A program made the position numbers and the translations under genes. Shown here in pieces: positions 9,821-19,048 of a stretch of DNA of 40,113 nt; position 1 is the first letter of the stretch, and every line of letters starts with the position of its first letter. The stretch lies in contig CAJXOS010000050.1 in the NCBI GenBank assembly GCA_913057725.1, forward strand, positions 1 to 40,113. The letters run 5' to 3'. The stretch comes from an uncultured Lewinella sp. (GTDB lineage: Bacteria; Bacteroidota; Bacteroidia; Chitinophagales; Saprospiraceae). The notes under the pieces are model-generated. The model was not told where the DNA came from, did no database searches, and worked only from the letters and a program-made list of their open reading frames with translations.

Positions 9821-10214
9821 ATTGGTTTATTTCTTGTATCCTATCAGAAAACGACTTCTATCGGCGTTTGGATTAAAATATACGCTTACGCAAAAGTTAC
9901 TAACACCTACGCAAGCGACCTTCCCGGATCATAGAGATTCTCGTATCTTGTGCCCGGAAGAGCATTGAAGACAGATCCCGGATGGGTGGGGTATTATTGC
10001 CCATTAGCAGTCTTACCATAAACCACTGAGTATCCGTCAATAATTAACTTCCCTCTTTGGGGTTCCGTTTTTTAACTTGAATAAGCTTGTTACCATTCGC
10101 TTATATCTGCGTTAAAAGAACTGAAAATCGGAAATTTCCACGAAGTTGCCGCGAAGTGAATTATTTGACCACTACTGAACAACCGGTATCTATTAATACC
10201 ACATCTTAGTATAT
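9821..10214. other. 394-bp divergent intergenic region (ABC transporter / PBP1A)
   Basis: This stretch separates two divergent genes and must hold both promoters. No exact TAnnTTTG box was found on either strand. Just before the PBP1A ATG is a weak palindrome, GGTATCTATTAATACC. No ORF with a recognisable product and no tRNA-like fold was seen. Confidence 0.4.
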
Positions 10215-12743
10215 ATGCGCAAACTGATTGATCAATGGCTCAATGATCACGATAACCCTCGGCACAAAAAAGCAGTAGCTTGGATGTGGCGCTTGTTAGT
10301 CGGAGGAATCATTGCTATTCTTCTTCTCTTTTTGGGACTATCTCTGACAGATCTACCATCGGTAGCAGAACTAGAAAATCCAGAAACAAATCTTGCTTCT
10401 CAGGTCTATGCTGAAAATGGCGATATCCTGGGTAAGTATTACACCGAAAACCGGGTTCCGGTTGATTTCGAGGAGCTTCCTGACCACTTGATTCAGGCCT
10501 TGATTGCCACTGAGGATGTTCGGTACTACGACCATACAGGTATCGACTTTCGTGGCCTGGCGCGTGCTGTGGCCTTTGCCGGAACACGTGGTGGTGCCAG
10601 TACAATTAGCCAGCAGTTGGCGAAATTGCTGTTTACAGGCGTAGCCGCGCGTAACTTGTCCGAGCGTCTACTCCAGAAGCTCAAGGAATGGATTATTGCC
10701 GTTCGCCTGGAACGGAAATATACGAAAGAGGAAATCATAGCCCTTTACCTTAACCGGTACGATTTTATCAATAATGCCAAAGGTATCCGTGCAGCTGCAG
10801 AGATCTATTTCAGTACCTCTCCGGAACAGTTGAACGTGCAGGAAAGTGCGCTCTTGGTAGGGATGCTGAAAAATGCCTCTCTATATAATCCGCGTAGGTT
10901 TCCTGACCGTGCATTGCGCCGCCGCGAGGTGGTGTTGGACCAAATGCGTAAGGCAGGCTTCCTTTCGCAGGAAAAATACGATGAGTTGCGCCAGACGCCA
11001 CTTGGCCTCAAGGCAACGAGCCAGACGCACGTGGATGGTTTAGCCCCGTATTTCCGGATGGTCTTAGCCGAGCAAGTGAAGGAAATATTGAGCCGCCCAG
11101 AATATCGCAAGCCTGATGGTACTGCCTATGATATTTATCGGGATGGTTTGAATATCCATACTACGATTAATCCAACGGTGCAGCGATTAGCCGAAGAGGC
11201 TATGAAGCGGCACATGGGTAAACTCCAGAAGACCTTCTTCCGCCACTGGCGAAATCGAGACCCTTGGGACTATCGCTACGGCTCCGAAACCGAGGTGCCA
11301 ATTGAGCGCCGCCAAGCCAACTTGAATAAGGATGTACGTGCTTCTGATCGTTATCAGGCATTGCGTGCTAAATACCTAGGAGATATTGTCAAAGCCATAT
11401 CAGATGATACGGATCTAACATTCCACAATGATGATCGGGAAGTAGAGCGAATCATTGAAGAAGATGAGAAAGGCGGTGTCCTGAAACAGTTGGTACGGGA
11501 TGGTATGATCAGCTCTAGTCTAGCTAACAAATATCGCCGAGTACTCCGCAACGATAAATTTGGACAGCTCAAAGAGCAATGGGCAAAGCTTCAGGAGGCA
11601 GTTGAAAAAGCGTTCAACGAACCAACTGAGATGACGGTCTTCGCTTACCATACCGAGGAAATGGAGACAGACACCATCATGTCACCACTGGATTCGGTGA
11701 AGTTCCATCGGATGATCCTTCAGACGGGTATGATGTCAGTGGAACCTCAGACGGGCTACGTACGCAGCTGGGTTGGTGGAGTTGATTTTGAGCGTTTCCA
11801 GTATGACCACGTGAACTCAAATACGCGTCGTCAGGTAGGTTCTACCTTTAAGCCATTTGTATACGCCACAGCCATCAACCAGCAGGGTATTTCTCCGTGT
11901 CAGCAGTACATGGATGTGCCGGTTACGCTAAAGCCGGGTGATGGGCAGTTTTACCTGCAGCAGCCTTGGACGCCAAAGAACTCGGATGGTAAATACACCA
12001 ATGAGTTGCTTACTCTAAAGGATGGATTAAGACTCTCTAAGAATACCATTTCCGTAACCTTGATGCGCGAGCTCAACAGTCCGGAGCCTGTTCGGATGAC
12101 CGCCGAGCTCATGGGTATTCCTAAGGATATTATCCCACAGACACCGTCCATCTGTCTGGGTGCTGTAGACCTCTCGGTTATGGAAATGACGGGTGCTTAC
12201 ACCACTTTTGCAAATAATGGTGTGTACGCAGAGCCGATCTTTTTAGTAAGCATCGAAGACCGTTTTGGTCGTGAAATATATCGACCAGTACCAGTGGAAA
12301 CGCAAGCTATTGACGAGCGTGCCAATTTCGCAATGGTAGAAATGCTGCAGTACGCTTCTGGCTTCCGCGGTAAGATTAGAGGACCATTTGGTGGTAAGAC
12401 GGGTACAACCAACGAACATGCCGATGGATGGTTTATGGGCATCACCCCTAACCTCGTAGTAGGATGCTGGGTAGGTGGTGACGACCGTTGGATTAGCTTC
12501 CGTAATCTTGCTCTTGGACAAGGCGCTTATATGGCTAAACCAATGGTGATTGGATTTATTGAATCGGTACAGCAGGAAGAGAGCCTTCGCTGGGATTTCA
12601 ATAAGCCGTTCTTCCGCCCACGTGGAGATTTGGGAATCGAATTAGACTGTGACGCTTACCAGAATCCGAATATGCCACTAGAGGAGGACGGTTTTGATGA
12701 AGATGGTTTTGACATCAATAATGATCCAGATTTTGGAGACTAG
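10215..12743 (+). CDS. mrcA: Class A penicillin-binding protein 1A (transglycosylase/transpeptidase)
   Basis: Polymerises lipid II and cross-links peptidoglycan, anchored in the inner membrane with its domains in the periplasm. 842 residues: a membrane anchor at about 24-45; a GT51 domain with catalytic Glu100 in ATEDVRYYDHTGID and the GGASTISQQLAK motif; and a transpeptidase domain with STFK (Ser543), SKN (608-610) and KTG (728-730, in GGKTGTTNEHADGW). Between the two domains, about residues 335-490, lies a long charged, helix-rich insert of a kind seen in other Bacteroidota PBP1A proteins. The C-terminus is very acidic (ends in repeated DEDGFD/DPDFGD). Its end overlaps the start of the HEAT/cyclophilin gene, so the two are probably co-transcribed. 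The symbol follows common usage (mrcA/ponA). Confidence 0.95.
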   Translation: MRKLIDQWLNDHDNPRHKKAVAWMWRLLVGGIIAILLLFLGLSLTDLPSVAELENPETNLASQVYAENGDILGKYYTENRVPVDFEELPDHLIQALIATEDVRYYDHTGIDFRGLARAVAFAGTRGGASTISQQLAKLLFTGVAARNLSERLLQKLKEWIIAVRLERKYTKEEIIALYLNRYDFINNAKGIRAAAEIYFSTSPEQLNVQESALLVGMLKNASLYNPRRFPDRALRRREVVLDQMRKAGFLSQEKYDELRQTPLGLKATSQTHVDGLAPYFRMVLAEQVKEILSRPEYRKPDGTAYDIYRDGLNIHTTINPTVQRLAEEAMKRHMGKLQKTFFRHWRNRDPWDYRYGSETEVPIERRQANLNKDVRASDRYQALRAKYLGDIVKAISDDTDLTFHNDDREVERIIEEDEKGGVLKQLVRDGMISSSLANKYRRVLRNDKFGQLKEQWAKLQEAVEKAFNEPTEMTVFAYHTEEMETDTIMSPLDSVKFHRMILQTGMMSVEPQTGYVRSWVGGVDFERFQYDHVNSNTRRQVGSTFKPFVYATAINQQGISPCQQYMDVPVTLKPGDGQFYLQQPWTPKNSDGKYTNELLTLKDGLRLSKNTISVTLMRELNSPEPVRMTAELMGIPKDIIPQTPSICLGAVDLSVMEMTGAYTTFANNGVYAEPIFLVSIEDRFGREIYRPVPVETQAIDERANFAMVEMLQYASGFRGKIRGPFGGKTGTTNEHADGWFMGITPNLVVGCWVGGDDRWISFRNLALGQGAYMAKPMVIGFIESVQQEESLRWDFNKPFFRPRGDLGIELDCDAYQNPNMPLEEDGFDEDGFDINNDPDFGD

Positions 12744-14781
12744 AAAATATGCTCAAATTGGCCTCTTTAGCTGCCTTATAGGGTTGCTATTTTGGGGAGA
12801 GGCCTGTGTGCCACCGGCGCCGGAAGAAATTATCACTACTGTTGAGTTGAATCCGGCCGACTCTATGTTTCAACGCATAAATGATTGGCAAGATCTTCGC
12901 CAGAGCGAAGACCTGTACCCTGTGCTTTACCATCCTAATCCCGCTTATCGGTATTTGGCAGCTCGTGCTTTCGGCAGCATCCAGGATGAAGCTGCTGTTG
13001 ATAGCCTTGGACGCCTCTTAGCTGATCCAGTTGAAGAAGTACGGGAGATGGCCGCTTTTGCCCTAGGGCAGATTGGAGCGCCAGAAGCCATACCGCATCT
13101 TATTCGAGGGTTTAATGGGCAAGACACCACCGGTAATAAGCGCCATTATCCTTCACGACGGGCTATCCTGGAAGCGGTAGGAAAATGTGGCGATGTAGCC
13201 ACCCTGGATCAAATCAGTAAAGTCACTACCTATACCGTGCAGGACACCGCCTTGTTAGAGGGGCAGGCTTGGAGTATTTATCGATTTGGCTTGCGGGATA
13301 TTTTAAGCGATGCTGGAACGCAGCGAATGCTATCATTTGTACAAGCTGATAATTTCCCAACCTCTGTACAATTCATTGCCTCTAATTACTTGGCACGGAT
13401 GCGCGTTGATATAGATTCGACAATTACACCGGCTTTAGTTCAAGCATTCGAAAGAAGTAACGACATAAATGTGAAAATGGCCATGGCAATTGCGTTAGGC
13501 AAAACGCAACAGCCTGCTGCCTTAACTTCGCTGATCGGTCAATACCAACGGGCGAATGATTACCGACTAAAATGTAACATTTTACGCGCCTTGTCCAACT
13601 TCCCATATGAGAGTGGTCGGACCTTGGTAGTGGAAGCACTACGTGATCGAAACGAGCACGTATCGCGCCGTGCTGCTCAATATTTACTAGAGAATTCTAG
13701 TCCGGATGATGCAGAACAATGGTGGCGTTTTGCCAAAGACAGTCTTCCTACCCCAATTCATGTGGAGTTGTATCAGGCTGCTAATCGCCACTTACCGGCC
13801 TATCGTACGGAATATCGTGATGCGATGAACGCAGAGTTGCGCCAACGTTTTGCTCGTGAGCGATCTCCCTACCGTAAGGCCAGTGTACTTCGTGCTCTAG
13901 CTGAATTCCCCTGGAATTACCGGTTTATCTTCCGCAGTGGGCAACAGACGGATGACTTAGTAGTCCGAACCGCTGTTTATGAGAGCCTGCAGCAAATTGG
14001 CGAGCGTCCTGATTTTAATCGCTTCTTCGGCCAGAGTGTACGTCGGGTGAGTCAGGAATTGGCTAACTATTTCATGGAGGGTATTCGTTCTGGTGAACCT
14101 GGAGCAGTAGCGGTGGCATCGATAGCGCTACGGTCAGAAGCACGTGACTACCGCCCTTATATCGAGGCGGATAGTATTACGGCTTTAACCACTATTTTGG
14201 ATGGGCTGGAGCTCCCTGCTATGACTGAATCATACAATGAGCTAGCTCAAACTATTGCTTATCTGAGAGGGGTAGAGGCAGCAGAACCAGATCAACCCAA
14301 GTTCAATCATCCGATTGACTGGAAGCTTCTCAATAGTAAGGGACAGCAGCCTTTGCTTCGTCTAGAGACGGATAAGGGAAGCGTCTTGCTTCGACTTTGG
14401 CCAACAGTTGCGCCGGGATCGGTAGCCAACTTGATGGATTTGGCGCAACAAGGATTCTTGGATGATAAGGCTTTTCATCGGGTAGTACCCAACTTTGTAA
14501 TTCAGGGTGGCAGTCCAAGCGGCGATGCTTACGGCAGCTTGGACTACAGTATTCGATCCGAGTTTTCTGATATTCACTACGATCAGGAAGGTCTACTTGG
14601 AATGGCCTCCGCTGGCCCAGATACAGAGGGGACTCAGTTTTTCGTGACCCATTCTCCAACCATACACCTCGATGGACGTTATACCGTTTTTGGACGTGTA
14701 ATCGAAGGTATGGATGTGATCCATGAAATACAGGTCGGTGACCGCATTCGTACCGCTGAATTGCTATCCGGAGAAGAATAG
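12721..14781 (+). CDS. Lipoprotein with HEAT repeats and a C-terminal cyclophilin-type peptidyl-prolyl isomerase domain
   Basis: 686 residues from the ATG at 12721, which overlaps the last 23 bp of the PBP1A gene. The frame also allows an ATG at 12694, but the later one places the hydrophobic segment (IGLFSCLIGLLFW) and the Cys of GEAC as a lipoprotein-like signal; the lipobox is not canonical. Residues about 60-500 are helical HEAT-type repeats (RYLAARAFGSI..., VREMAAFALGQIGAPEAIPHL). Residues about 540-680 are a cyclophilin domain: LRLETDKGSVLLRLWP, FHRVVPNFVIQGG, EGTQFFVTHSP, YTVFGRVIEGMDVI. Cyclophilins catalyse proline cis-trans isomerisation. The HEAT part probably binds partner proteins in the periplasm. 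Overlap with PBP1A suggests a job in cell-envelope protein folding or wall assembly, which is inference. Confidence 0.88.
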   Translation: MIQILETRKYAQIGLFSCLIGLLFWGEACVPPAPEEIITTVELNPADSMFQRINDWQDLRQSEDLYPVLYHPNPAYRYLAARAFGSIQDEAAVDSLGRLLADPVEEVREMAAFALGQIGAPEAIPHLIRGFNGQDTTGNKRHYPSRRAILEAVGKCGDVATLDQISKVTTYTVQDTALLEGQAWSIYRFGLRDILSDAGTQRMLSFVQADNFPTSVQFIASNYLARMRVDIDSTITPALVQAFERSNDINVKMAMAIALGKTQQPAALTSLIGQYQRANDYRLKCNILRALSNFPYESGRTLVVEALRDRNEHVSRRAAQYLLENSSPDDAEQWWRFAKDSLPTPIHVELYQAANRHLPAYRTEYRDAMNAELRQRFARERSPYRKASVLRALAEFPWNYRFIFRSGQQTDDLVVRTAVYESLQQIGERPDFNRFFGQSVRRVSQELANYFMEGIRSGEPGAVAVASIALRSEARDYRPYIEADSITALTTILDGLELPAMTESYNELAQTIAYLRGVEAAEPDQPKFNHPIDWKLLNSKGQQPLLRLETDKGSVLLRLWPTVAPGSVANLMDLAQQGFLDDKAFHRVVPNFVIQGGSPSGDAYGSLDYSIRSEFSDIHYDQEGLLGMASAGPDTEGTQFFVTHSPTIHLDGRYTVFGRVIEGMDVIHEIQVGDRIRTAELLSGEE

Positions 14782-14829
14782 ATCAGGACAAAACAACTTT
14801 CTAATAAAATATTGCCCAATACCTAACCA

Positions 14830-15936
14830 ATGCAATCAACTCCTTTAAAAAGTAGACACGAAGCACTCGGCGCCCGAATGGCTGAATTTGCAGGTTTCTA
14901 TATGCCAATCAGCTACTCAGGAATCAAAGAAGAACACCAAGCCGTTCGCGAACGTGCCGGTATGTTTGACGTGTCCCACATGGGTGAATTTATCGTTCGG
15001 GGCAAAGAAGCACTGGACTTCGTACAACACGTGACCTCCAATGATGCCAGTAAGCTGGAAATTGGACAGGCACAGTACTCTTGCTTCCCGAATAAGGAAG
15101 GCGGTATCGTAGATGACCTGTTGGTATATCGCTTGTCGGAAGATAACTGTTCAGAAGGTGAGCAAGCATTCATGCTGGTTGTGAACGGTGCCAATATAGA
15201 CAAGGACTGGAAGTGGGTGAACGACCAAAATACCTTTGATACTCGCTTGATCAATATTTCTGATGAAACGGGCCTTATCGCAGTGCAAGGACCTGCCGCT
15301 ACGGCCATCATTCAGCAATTGACAGAAACGAAGCTGGACGAAATCTCCTACTACACCTTCACTAGAGGTCAGGTTGCTGGAGTGGACAATGTCATCATCT
15401 CTGCTACAGGCTACACCGGTTCTGGTGGTTTTGAACTATACGCAGCTGCAGAACACATTGGCACCCTTTGGGATGCTGTAATGGAGGCCGGCAAGGATCA
15501 CGGGTTGCTGCCAACTGGTCTTGGCGCGCGCGATACGCTACGCCTTGAGATGGGCTACTGTCTTTATGGTAACGACCTTACGGATACAACGAGCCCACTA
15601 GAGGCTGGTTTAGGCTGGATTACTAAACTTAAGAAAGGTGACTTCATTGCTCGTGATCTCTTAGTAGCACAAAAAGAAGCTGGATTGGAGCGTCGCTTAG
15701 TAGGTTTCACTATTACTGATCGCCGGGTTCCTCGTCATGGCTACGCCATTGAGAATGCTGAGGGGGAAGTGATCGGAGAGGTTACTAGCGGTACACAATC
15801 ACCTTCCCTAGGACATCCTATTGGTATGGGATATGTCCCTAATGACTATCGTCAACCTGGTACAGAAGTCTTTGTAGTGGCTGGTAAAAAACGCTTAGCA
15901 GCGACGGTTACGCGGCCACCATTTCTAAAGGTTTAG
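14830..15936 (+). CDS. gcvT: Glycine cleavage system T protein (aminomethyltransferase)
   Basis: Takes the aminomethyl group from lipoylated H protein and passes the one-carbon unit to tetrahydrofolate, releasing ammonia; cytoplasmic. 368 residues, the usual size. It opens with KSRHEALGARMAEFAGFYMP and shows FDVSHMGEF, the GGIVDDLLVY segment with the conserved Asp pair (95-96), ATGYTGSGGFELY, GLGARDTLRLEMGYCLYGND and the C-terminal GFTITDRRVPRHGY ... EVTSGTQSPSLGHPIGMGYV, all typical of GcvT. The start 48 bp after the HEAT/cyclophilin stop suggests possible read-through from that operon. The genes for the H and P proteins are not in the window. No glycine riboswitch fits the short upstream gap. 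Confidence 0.97.
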   Translation: MQSTPLKSRHEALGARMAEFAGFYMPISYSGIKEEHQAVRERAGMFDVSHMGEFIVRGKEALDFVQHVTSNDASKLEIGQAQYSCFPNKEGGIVDDLLVYRLSEDNCSEGEQAFMLVVNGANIDKDWKWVNDQNTFDTRLINISDETGLIAVQGPAATAIIQQLTETKLDEISYYTFTRGQVAGVDNVIISATGYTGSGGFELYAAAEHIGTLWDAVMEAGKDHGLLPTGLGARDTLRLEMGYCLYGNDLTDTTSPLEAGLGWITKLKKGDFIARDLLVAQKEAGLERRLVGFTITDRRVPRHGYAIENAEGEVIGEVTSGTQSPSLGHPIGMGYVPNDYRQPGTEVFVVAGKKRLAATVTRPPFLKV

Positions 15937-16024
15937 TACTTGTGTTGAACAAAAAAGTCCAAAATTATATTATACTCGCGTTGTTTTCATTATTTTCTGA
16001 AATCTGCGAATAGGACAATCACAC

Positions 16025-16525
16025 ATGAATTTAGACGAAGGCAAGCAGAAGTTTTTGCAATCCTGGGGCGCGCTGGGCTCAAGTTGGGGTATTAATCGAA
16101 CCATGGCGCAGATTCATGCGCTTCTACTTATCTCTCCGGAAGCACTTTCCGCTGATGAGATCATGGAACAGCTACAAATCTCCCGTGGCAACGCCAATAT
16201 GAATATTAGAGCACTCATTGATTGGGGGCTGGTATTCAAAGAATTGAAGCCCGGTGAACGCAAAGAATTCTTTGTAGCCGAGAAGGATATGTGGGAAGTG
16301 GTGAAGTGTATTATCGTTCAACGCAAAAAGCGAGAGCTAGAGCCCATGCTGAAGGTTTTGGATGAGCTTTCTAGCGTGCACGATGAAAGTAAAGAAGGCG
16401 AAGTGTTTGCTGAAGTAATTCGCGATATCAAGCTGTTCAGCAGTAAAGCGGATTCTACGCTGGATACCCTTACGAAGGCTGACTCCAATTGGTTTGTCGG
16501 AACCTTTATGAAGATGATTCGATAA
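16025..16525 (+). CDS. GbsR/MarR-type winged-helix transcriptional regulator
   Basis: 166 residues. The N-terminal half (WGALGSSWGINRTMAQIHALLLISPEALSADEIMEQL, written here as one helix-rich region at about residues 14-50) followed by LQISRGNANMNIRALIDWGLV is the winged-helix fold of the GbsR-like branch of MarR regulators, with the recognition helix near residues 55-70. The C-terminal half is helical and charged, suiting dimerisation. Family members sense small molecules or envelope state; the ligand here is unknown. It sits 88 bp downstream of gcvT on the same strand and ends at a strong bidirectional terminator. No binding site for it could be assigned. Confidence 0.85.
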   Translation: MNLDEGKQKFLQSWGALGSSWGINRTMAQIHALLLISPEALSADEIMEQLQISRGNANMNIRALIDWGLVFKELKPGERKEFFVAEKDMWEVVKCIIVQRKKRELEPMLKVLDELSSVHDESKEGEVFAEVIRDIKLFSSKADSTLDTLTKADSNWFVGTFMKMIR

Positions 16526-16551
16526 GACGTCGAAGTCTAGATAAAATAGAA

Positions 16552-16584
16552 CAGGGCGATGATTCCATTGGAGTCATCGCCCTG
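16552..16584. terminator. Bidirectional 15-bp hairpin terminator between the GbsR-type gene and serA
   Basis: CAGGGCGATGATTCC (16552-16566) pairs with GGAGTCATCGCCCTG (16570-16584) over a 3-nt loop, with one G-T wobble. Tails are CTTCATTTAT on the plus strand and TTCTATTTTAT on the minus strand, so it can stop transcripts of both convergent genes. Confidence 0.85.
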
Positions 16585-16609
16585 CTTCATTTATACCAAG
16601 GGTGAGCTA

Positions 16610-17569
16610 TTAATCGATGGCACCGAAGTGACTCAGGATTTTATCAGCTAGCTCACGACCGATATTAGCTTGTGCTTCTACTGTGGAAGCACCGATGTGC
16701 GGTGTCACAGAAGCTCTAGGGTGCTGAAGCAAATCTGTGCGAGGCGTTGGTTCGTTCTCAAATACGTCCAATGCTGCACCACCAAGCTTGCCACTCTCAA
16801 GGGCGTCAAGCAGGGCTTGCTCATCAGCAATACCACCACGTGCAGTATTAATGATGAATGCACCATCCTTCATTTTTGCAATTTCATCCGCTCCAACCAA
16901 TGCATGGCCAACACTCGGCACGTGGAAGGTCAAGAAATCAGATTTTGTGATTACTTCCTCAAAATCTACAGTCTCAACTTTAACGGTAAGGTGAGCAGAA
17001 TCCCGTGAGTATAGTTTGAGATCAATATCTACACTATCTACCATGGGATCGGTAGGAAGAACGTTCATGCCCATACCTAGGCCAATACGACCAACTTCCT
17101 GGCCGATACGACCGAAACCGATAATACCTAAGGTCTTACCACGTAGTTGGGTGCCTTTAGAGTAGGACTTCTTCAAAGCCTTGAAGTTTGAATCATCCTT
17201 CGGTAAGTCGCGGTTTGACTGGTGCACGAAGCGAGCCAGGTTGAACATATGGGTAAACACCAACTCTGCTACTGCCTCCGAAGAAGCTGCAGGCGTATTG
17301 TATACCGCAATTCCCTTCTCCTTAGCGTAAGCTACATCAATATTGTCCAGGCCTACACCGGCACGGGCAATGATTTTGAGGTTAGGGCAAGCGTCGATCA
17401 AGTCTTTACGAACTTTGGTGGCGCTCCGAACGATGATAACATCGTAGCCCGGCAATACCTCTGGAAGGTCTTCTTGTGCTACCTTTTCAGTGTCGACTTG
17501 GTAATTGGCTTCCTCCAGTAGGGTCTTACCGTCTGGATGAATACCGTCATTGGCGAGAATCTTAATCAT
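16610..17569 (-). CDS. serA: D-3-phosphoglycerate dehydrogenase (short form without ACT domain)
   Basis: Oxidises 3-phosphoglycerate to 3-phosphohydroxypyruvate with NAD+, the first step of serine synthesis. 319 residues. The Rossmann motif GFGRIG is at 151-156, and the D-isomer dehydrogenase catalytic set is present: Arg244 in INTARGG, Glu273 in FENEP, His291 in TPHIGAS. ARAGVGLDNID (69-79) is the substrate-side signature. The protein ends right after the catalytic domain, so it lacks the C-terminal ACT domain that gives serine feedback control in longer SerA forms; short forms are common in Bacteroidota. Another 2-hydroxyacid dehydrogenase specificity is possible, but the motif context favours SerA. 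Its own promoter lies about 100 bp upstream. Confidence 0.9.
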   Translation of the reverse strand: MIKILANDGIHPDGKTLLEEANYQVDTEKVAQEDLPEVLPGYDVIIVRSATKVRKDLIDACPNLKIIARAGVGLDNIDVAYAKEKGIAVYNTPAASSEAVAELVFTHMFNLARFVHQSNRDLPKDDSNFKALKKSYSKGTQLRGKTLGIIGFGRIGQEVGRIGLGMGMNVLPTDPMVDSVDIDLKLYSRDSAHLTVKVETVDFEEVITKSDFLTFHVPSVGHALVGADEIAKMKDGAFIINTARGGIADEQALLDALESGKLGGAALDVFENEPTPRTDLLQHPRASVTPHIGASTVEAQANIGRELADKILSHFGAID

Positions 17570-17672
17570 GGCCTTTAAAATTGAGGGATTTGCAGATTGT
17601 TTTCTAAAGCCGTCCTTCGAAGTATTCTTCGAATATGGCGGTCTCTTAATTTGGCTATAGCTAAAGGCAGCG

Positions 17673-17705
17673 CAAAAGTAAGCATAATTTCGACGCTAAG
17701 GCAAA
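17673..17705 (-). promoter_or_regulatory. serA promoter (TTTG - 21 bp - TACTTTTG)
   Basis: On the minus strand a -33 TTTG (17702-17705) and an exact -7 TAnnTTTG box TACTTTTG (17673-17680) are spaced by 21 bp, the Bacteroidota arrangement. Transcription from here would give a leader of about 100 nt before the serA ATG at 17569. Confidence 0.6.
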
Positions 17706-17730
17706 CCCAATTTGGTCCTAAAAGCGTAAA

Positions 17731-17769
17731 AAAACACATCCCGAATTCCTGGCTAAGGAACCCGGGATG
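17731..17769 (-). terminator. Rho-independent terminator of the Old Yellow Enzyme gene
   Basis: On the minus strand CATCCCG...CGGGATG forms a stem, with inner pairs TTCC/GGAA, directly followed by TGTTTTTTTACG. This is the clearest U-tract in the window, 40 bp beyond the stop of the gene ending at 17809. Confidence 0.85.
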
Positions 17770-17808
17770 CTTATTGAAAGTCAACTCGGTTATTTTAAAG
17801 GACCCCGA

Positions 17809-18909
17809 TTAGGCCGTTTCGGTTTGTACCAGGGTCGGATAATCAGTATAACCCTCTGGTCCAGGGGTATAGAAAGCATCAAAGTTTGGATCTTGTAGTT
17901 CCGCTCCACTTTGCAAACGCTGTACCAGATCTGGATTTGAAATCCAAGGACGGCCGAAAGCCACCAGATCACCTTTCTCAGCGGCTAAATCCGCTTCCGC
18001 CCGTGCTAGGTCGTAGCCACCACTTAGGATAACGGTATTGCTGAAGTTCTTGCGAAGAAGGCTCTTAATTGTCTCAGGCACTTCTGGTGCACCCATTGCA
18101 CTATGATCTACTACATGTAGGTATACAAGGTCCAACTTGCTTAGTGCTGTAGCCAATTGGGTATAGGTTTCCTCAATACCATCATAGCTTGGCGATAGCT
18201 CATTGAACACGCCATATGGAGATAGGCGAATGCCTGTGCGCTCAGCACCAATAGCCGCAACTACTTGCTCTGCTACTTCCAAAACGAAGCGCAGGCGATT
18301 TTCTACACTGCCGCCAAACTCATCCGTACGCTGGTTACTATCAGGGTGAATGAACTGGTCTAATAGATATCCATTTGCTCCGTGAAGCTCCACACCGTCG
18401 AAACCTGCCGCGATGGCATTTTTGGCAGCGTCAACATATTCTTGAATGGTATTGGTGATATCTTCCGAACTCATAGCCTCAGGCGTCGGATAGGGCTGGT
18501 TACCGTCTTGATCCGTCCACATTTCGCTATTGGTGAGTCCAATTGCGGAGGGAGCCAATACTCGAGTGCCAGCTGGCATATTAGTGGGGTGCGAAACACG
18601 CCCGGTGTGCATTATCTGCAAAAAGATCTTACCACCAGCTTCGTGTACCGCGTCGGTTACGAGTTTCCAGCCTGCAACTTGTTCTTCGCTGTAAACACCC
18701 GGAATGCGAGCGTAACCAATGCCGTTTGGTGAAGGAGAGGTTCCCTCTGTGATGATCAGGCCGGCTCCGGCTCGCTGAGCGTAATAGGTTGCTACCAATT
18801 CATTAGGGATATTGTTGATGGCTCTACTACGGGTCATAGGAGCCATAACTATACGATTGGCAAGGGATGTGTTGCCCAGCTGATAGGAGTCGAATACTTT
18901 ACTTGACAT
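17809..18909 (-). CDS. nemA: Old Yellow Enzyme family alkene reductase (NemA-like)
   Basis: FMN-dependent reductase that uses NAD(P)H to reduce activated C=C bonds, or nitro groups and nitrate esters in NemA. 366 residues, the usual length for this TIM-barrel family. Visible marks: LANRIVMAPMTRSRA (17-30); the substrate-binding pair H176-x-x-N179 with the proton-donor Tyr181 in ELHGANGYLLDQF; the SNQRTDEFGGSVENR segment (191-205); and the phosphate-binding GRPWISNPDLV near the end. It is a single-gene unit with its own terminator. The true substrate is unknown; the symbol is a family label only. Confidence 0.93.
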   Translation of the reverse strand: MSSKVFDSYQLGNTSLANRIVMAPMTRSRAINNIPNELVATYYAQRAGAGLIITEGTSPSPNGIGYARIPGVYSEEQVAGWKLVTDAVHEAGGKIFLQIMHTGRVSHPTNMPAGTRVLAPSAIGLTNSEMWTDQDGNQPYPTPEAMSSEDITNTIQEYVDAAKNAIAAGFDGVELHGANGYLLDQFIHPDSNQRTDEFGGSVENRLRFVLEVAEQVVAAIGAERTGIRLSPYGVFNELSPSYDGIEETYTQLATALSKLDLVYLHVVDHSAMGAPEVPETIKSLLRKNFSNTVILSGGYDLARAEADLAAEKGDLVAFGRPWISNPDLVQRLQSGAELQDPNFDAFYTPGPEGYTDYPTLVQTETA

Positions 18910-19048
18910 GGATTTTTGTTTTTTCCCTGTTGGCTGATATAAGCCACTTACCTTCCTTGAACAGGATGATTTTTTGAAAGGATCGCCAGGAAAAAATCAA
19001 ATGTCCCTTGACGGACGCTTCGAGCACTTTGTGAGAAGGGCTTAGAAC

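Noticed and set aside
14782-14829. Glycine riboswitch in front of gcvT
   Set aside because: The gap is only 48 bp, too short for a glycine aptamer, and no such motif is seen.
17575-17784. Small minus-strand frame between serA and the Old Yellow Enzyme gene
   Set aside because: It runs through the serA promoter and the terminator hairpin; no protein family traits.
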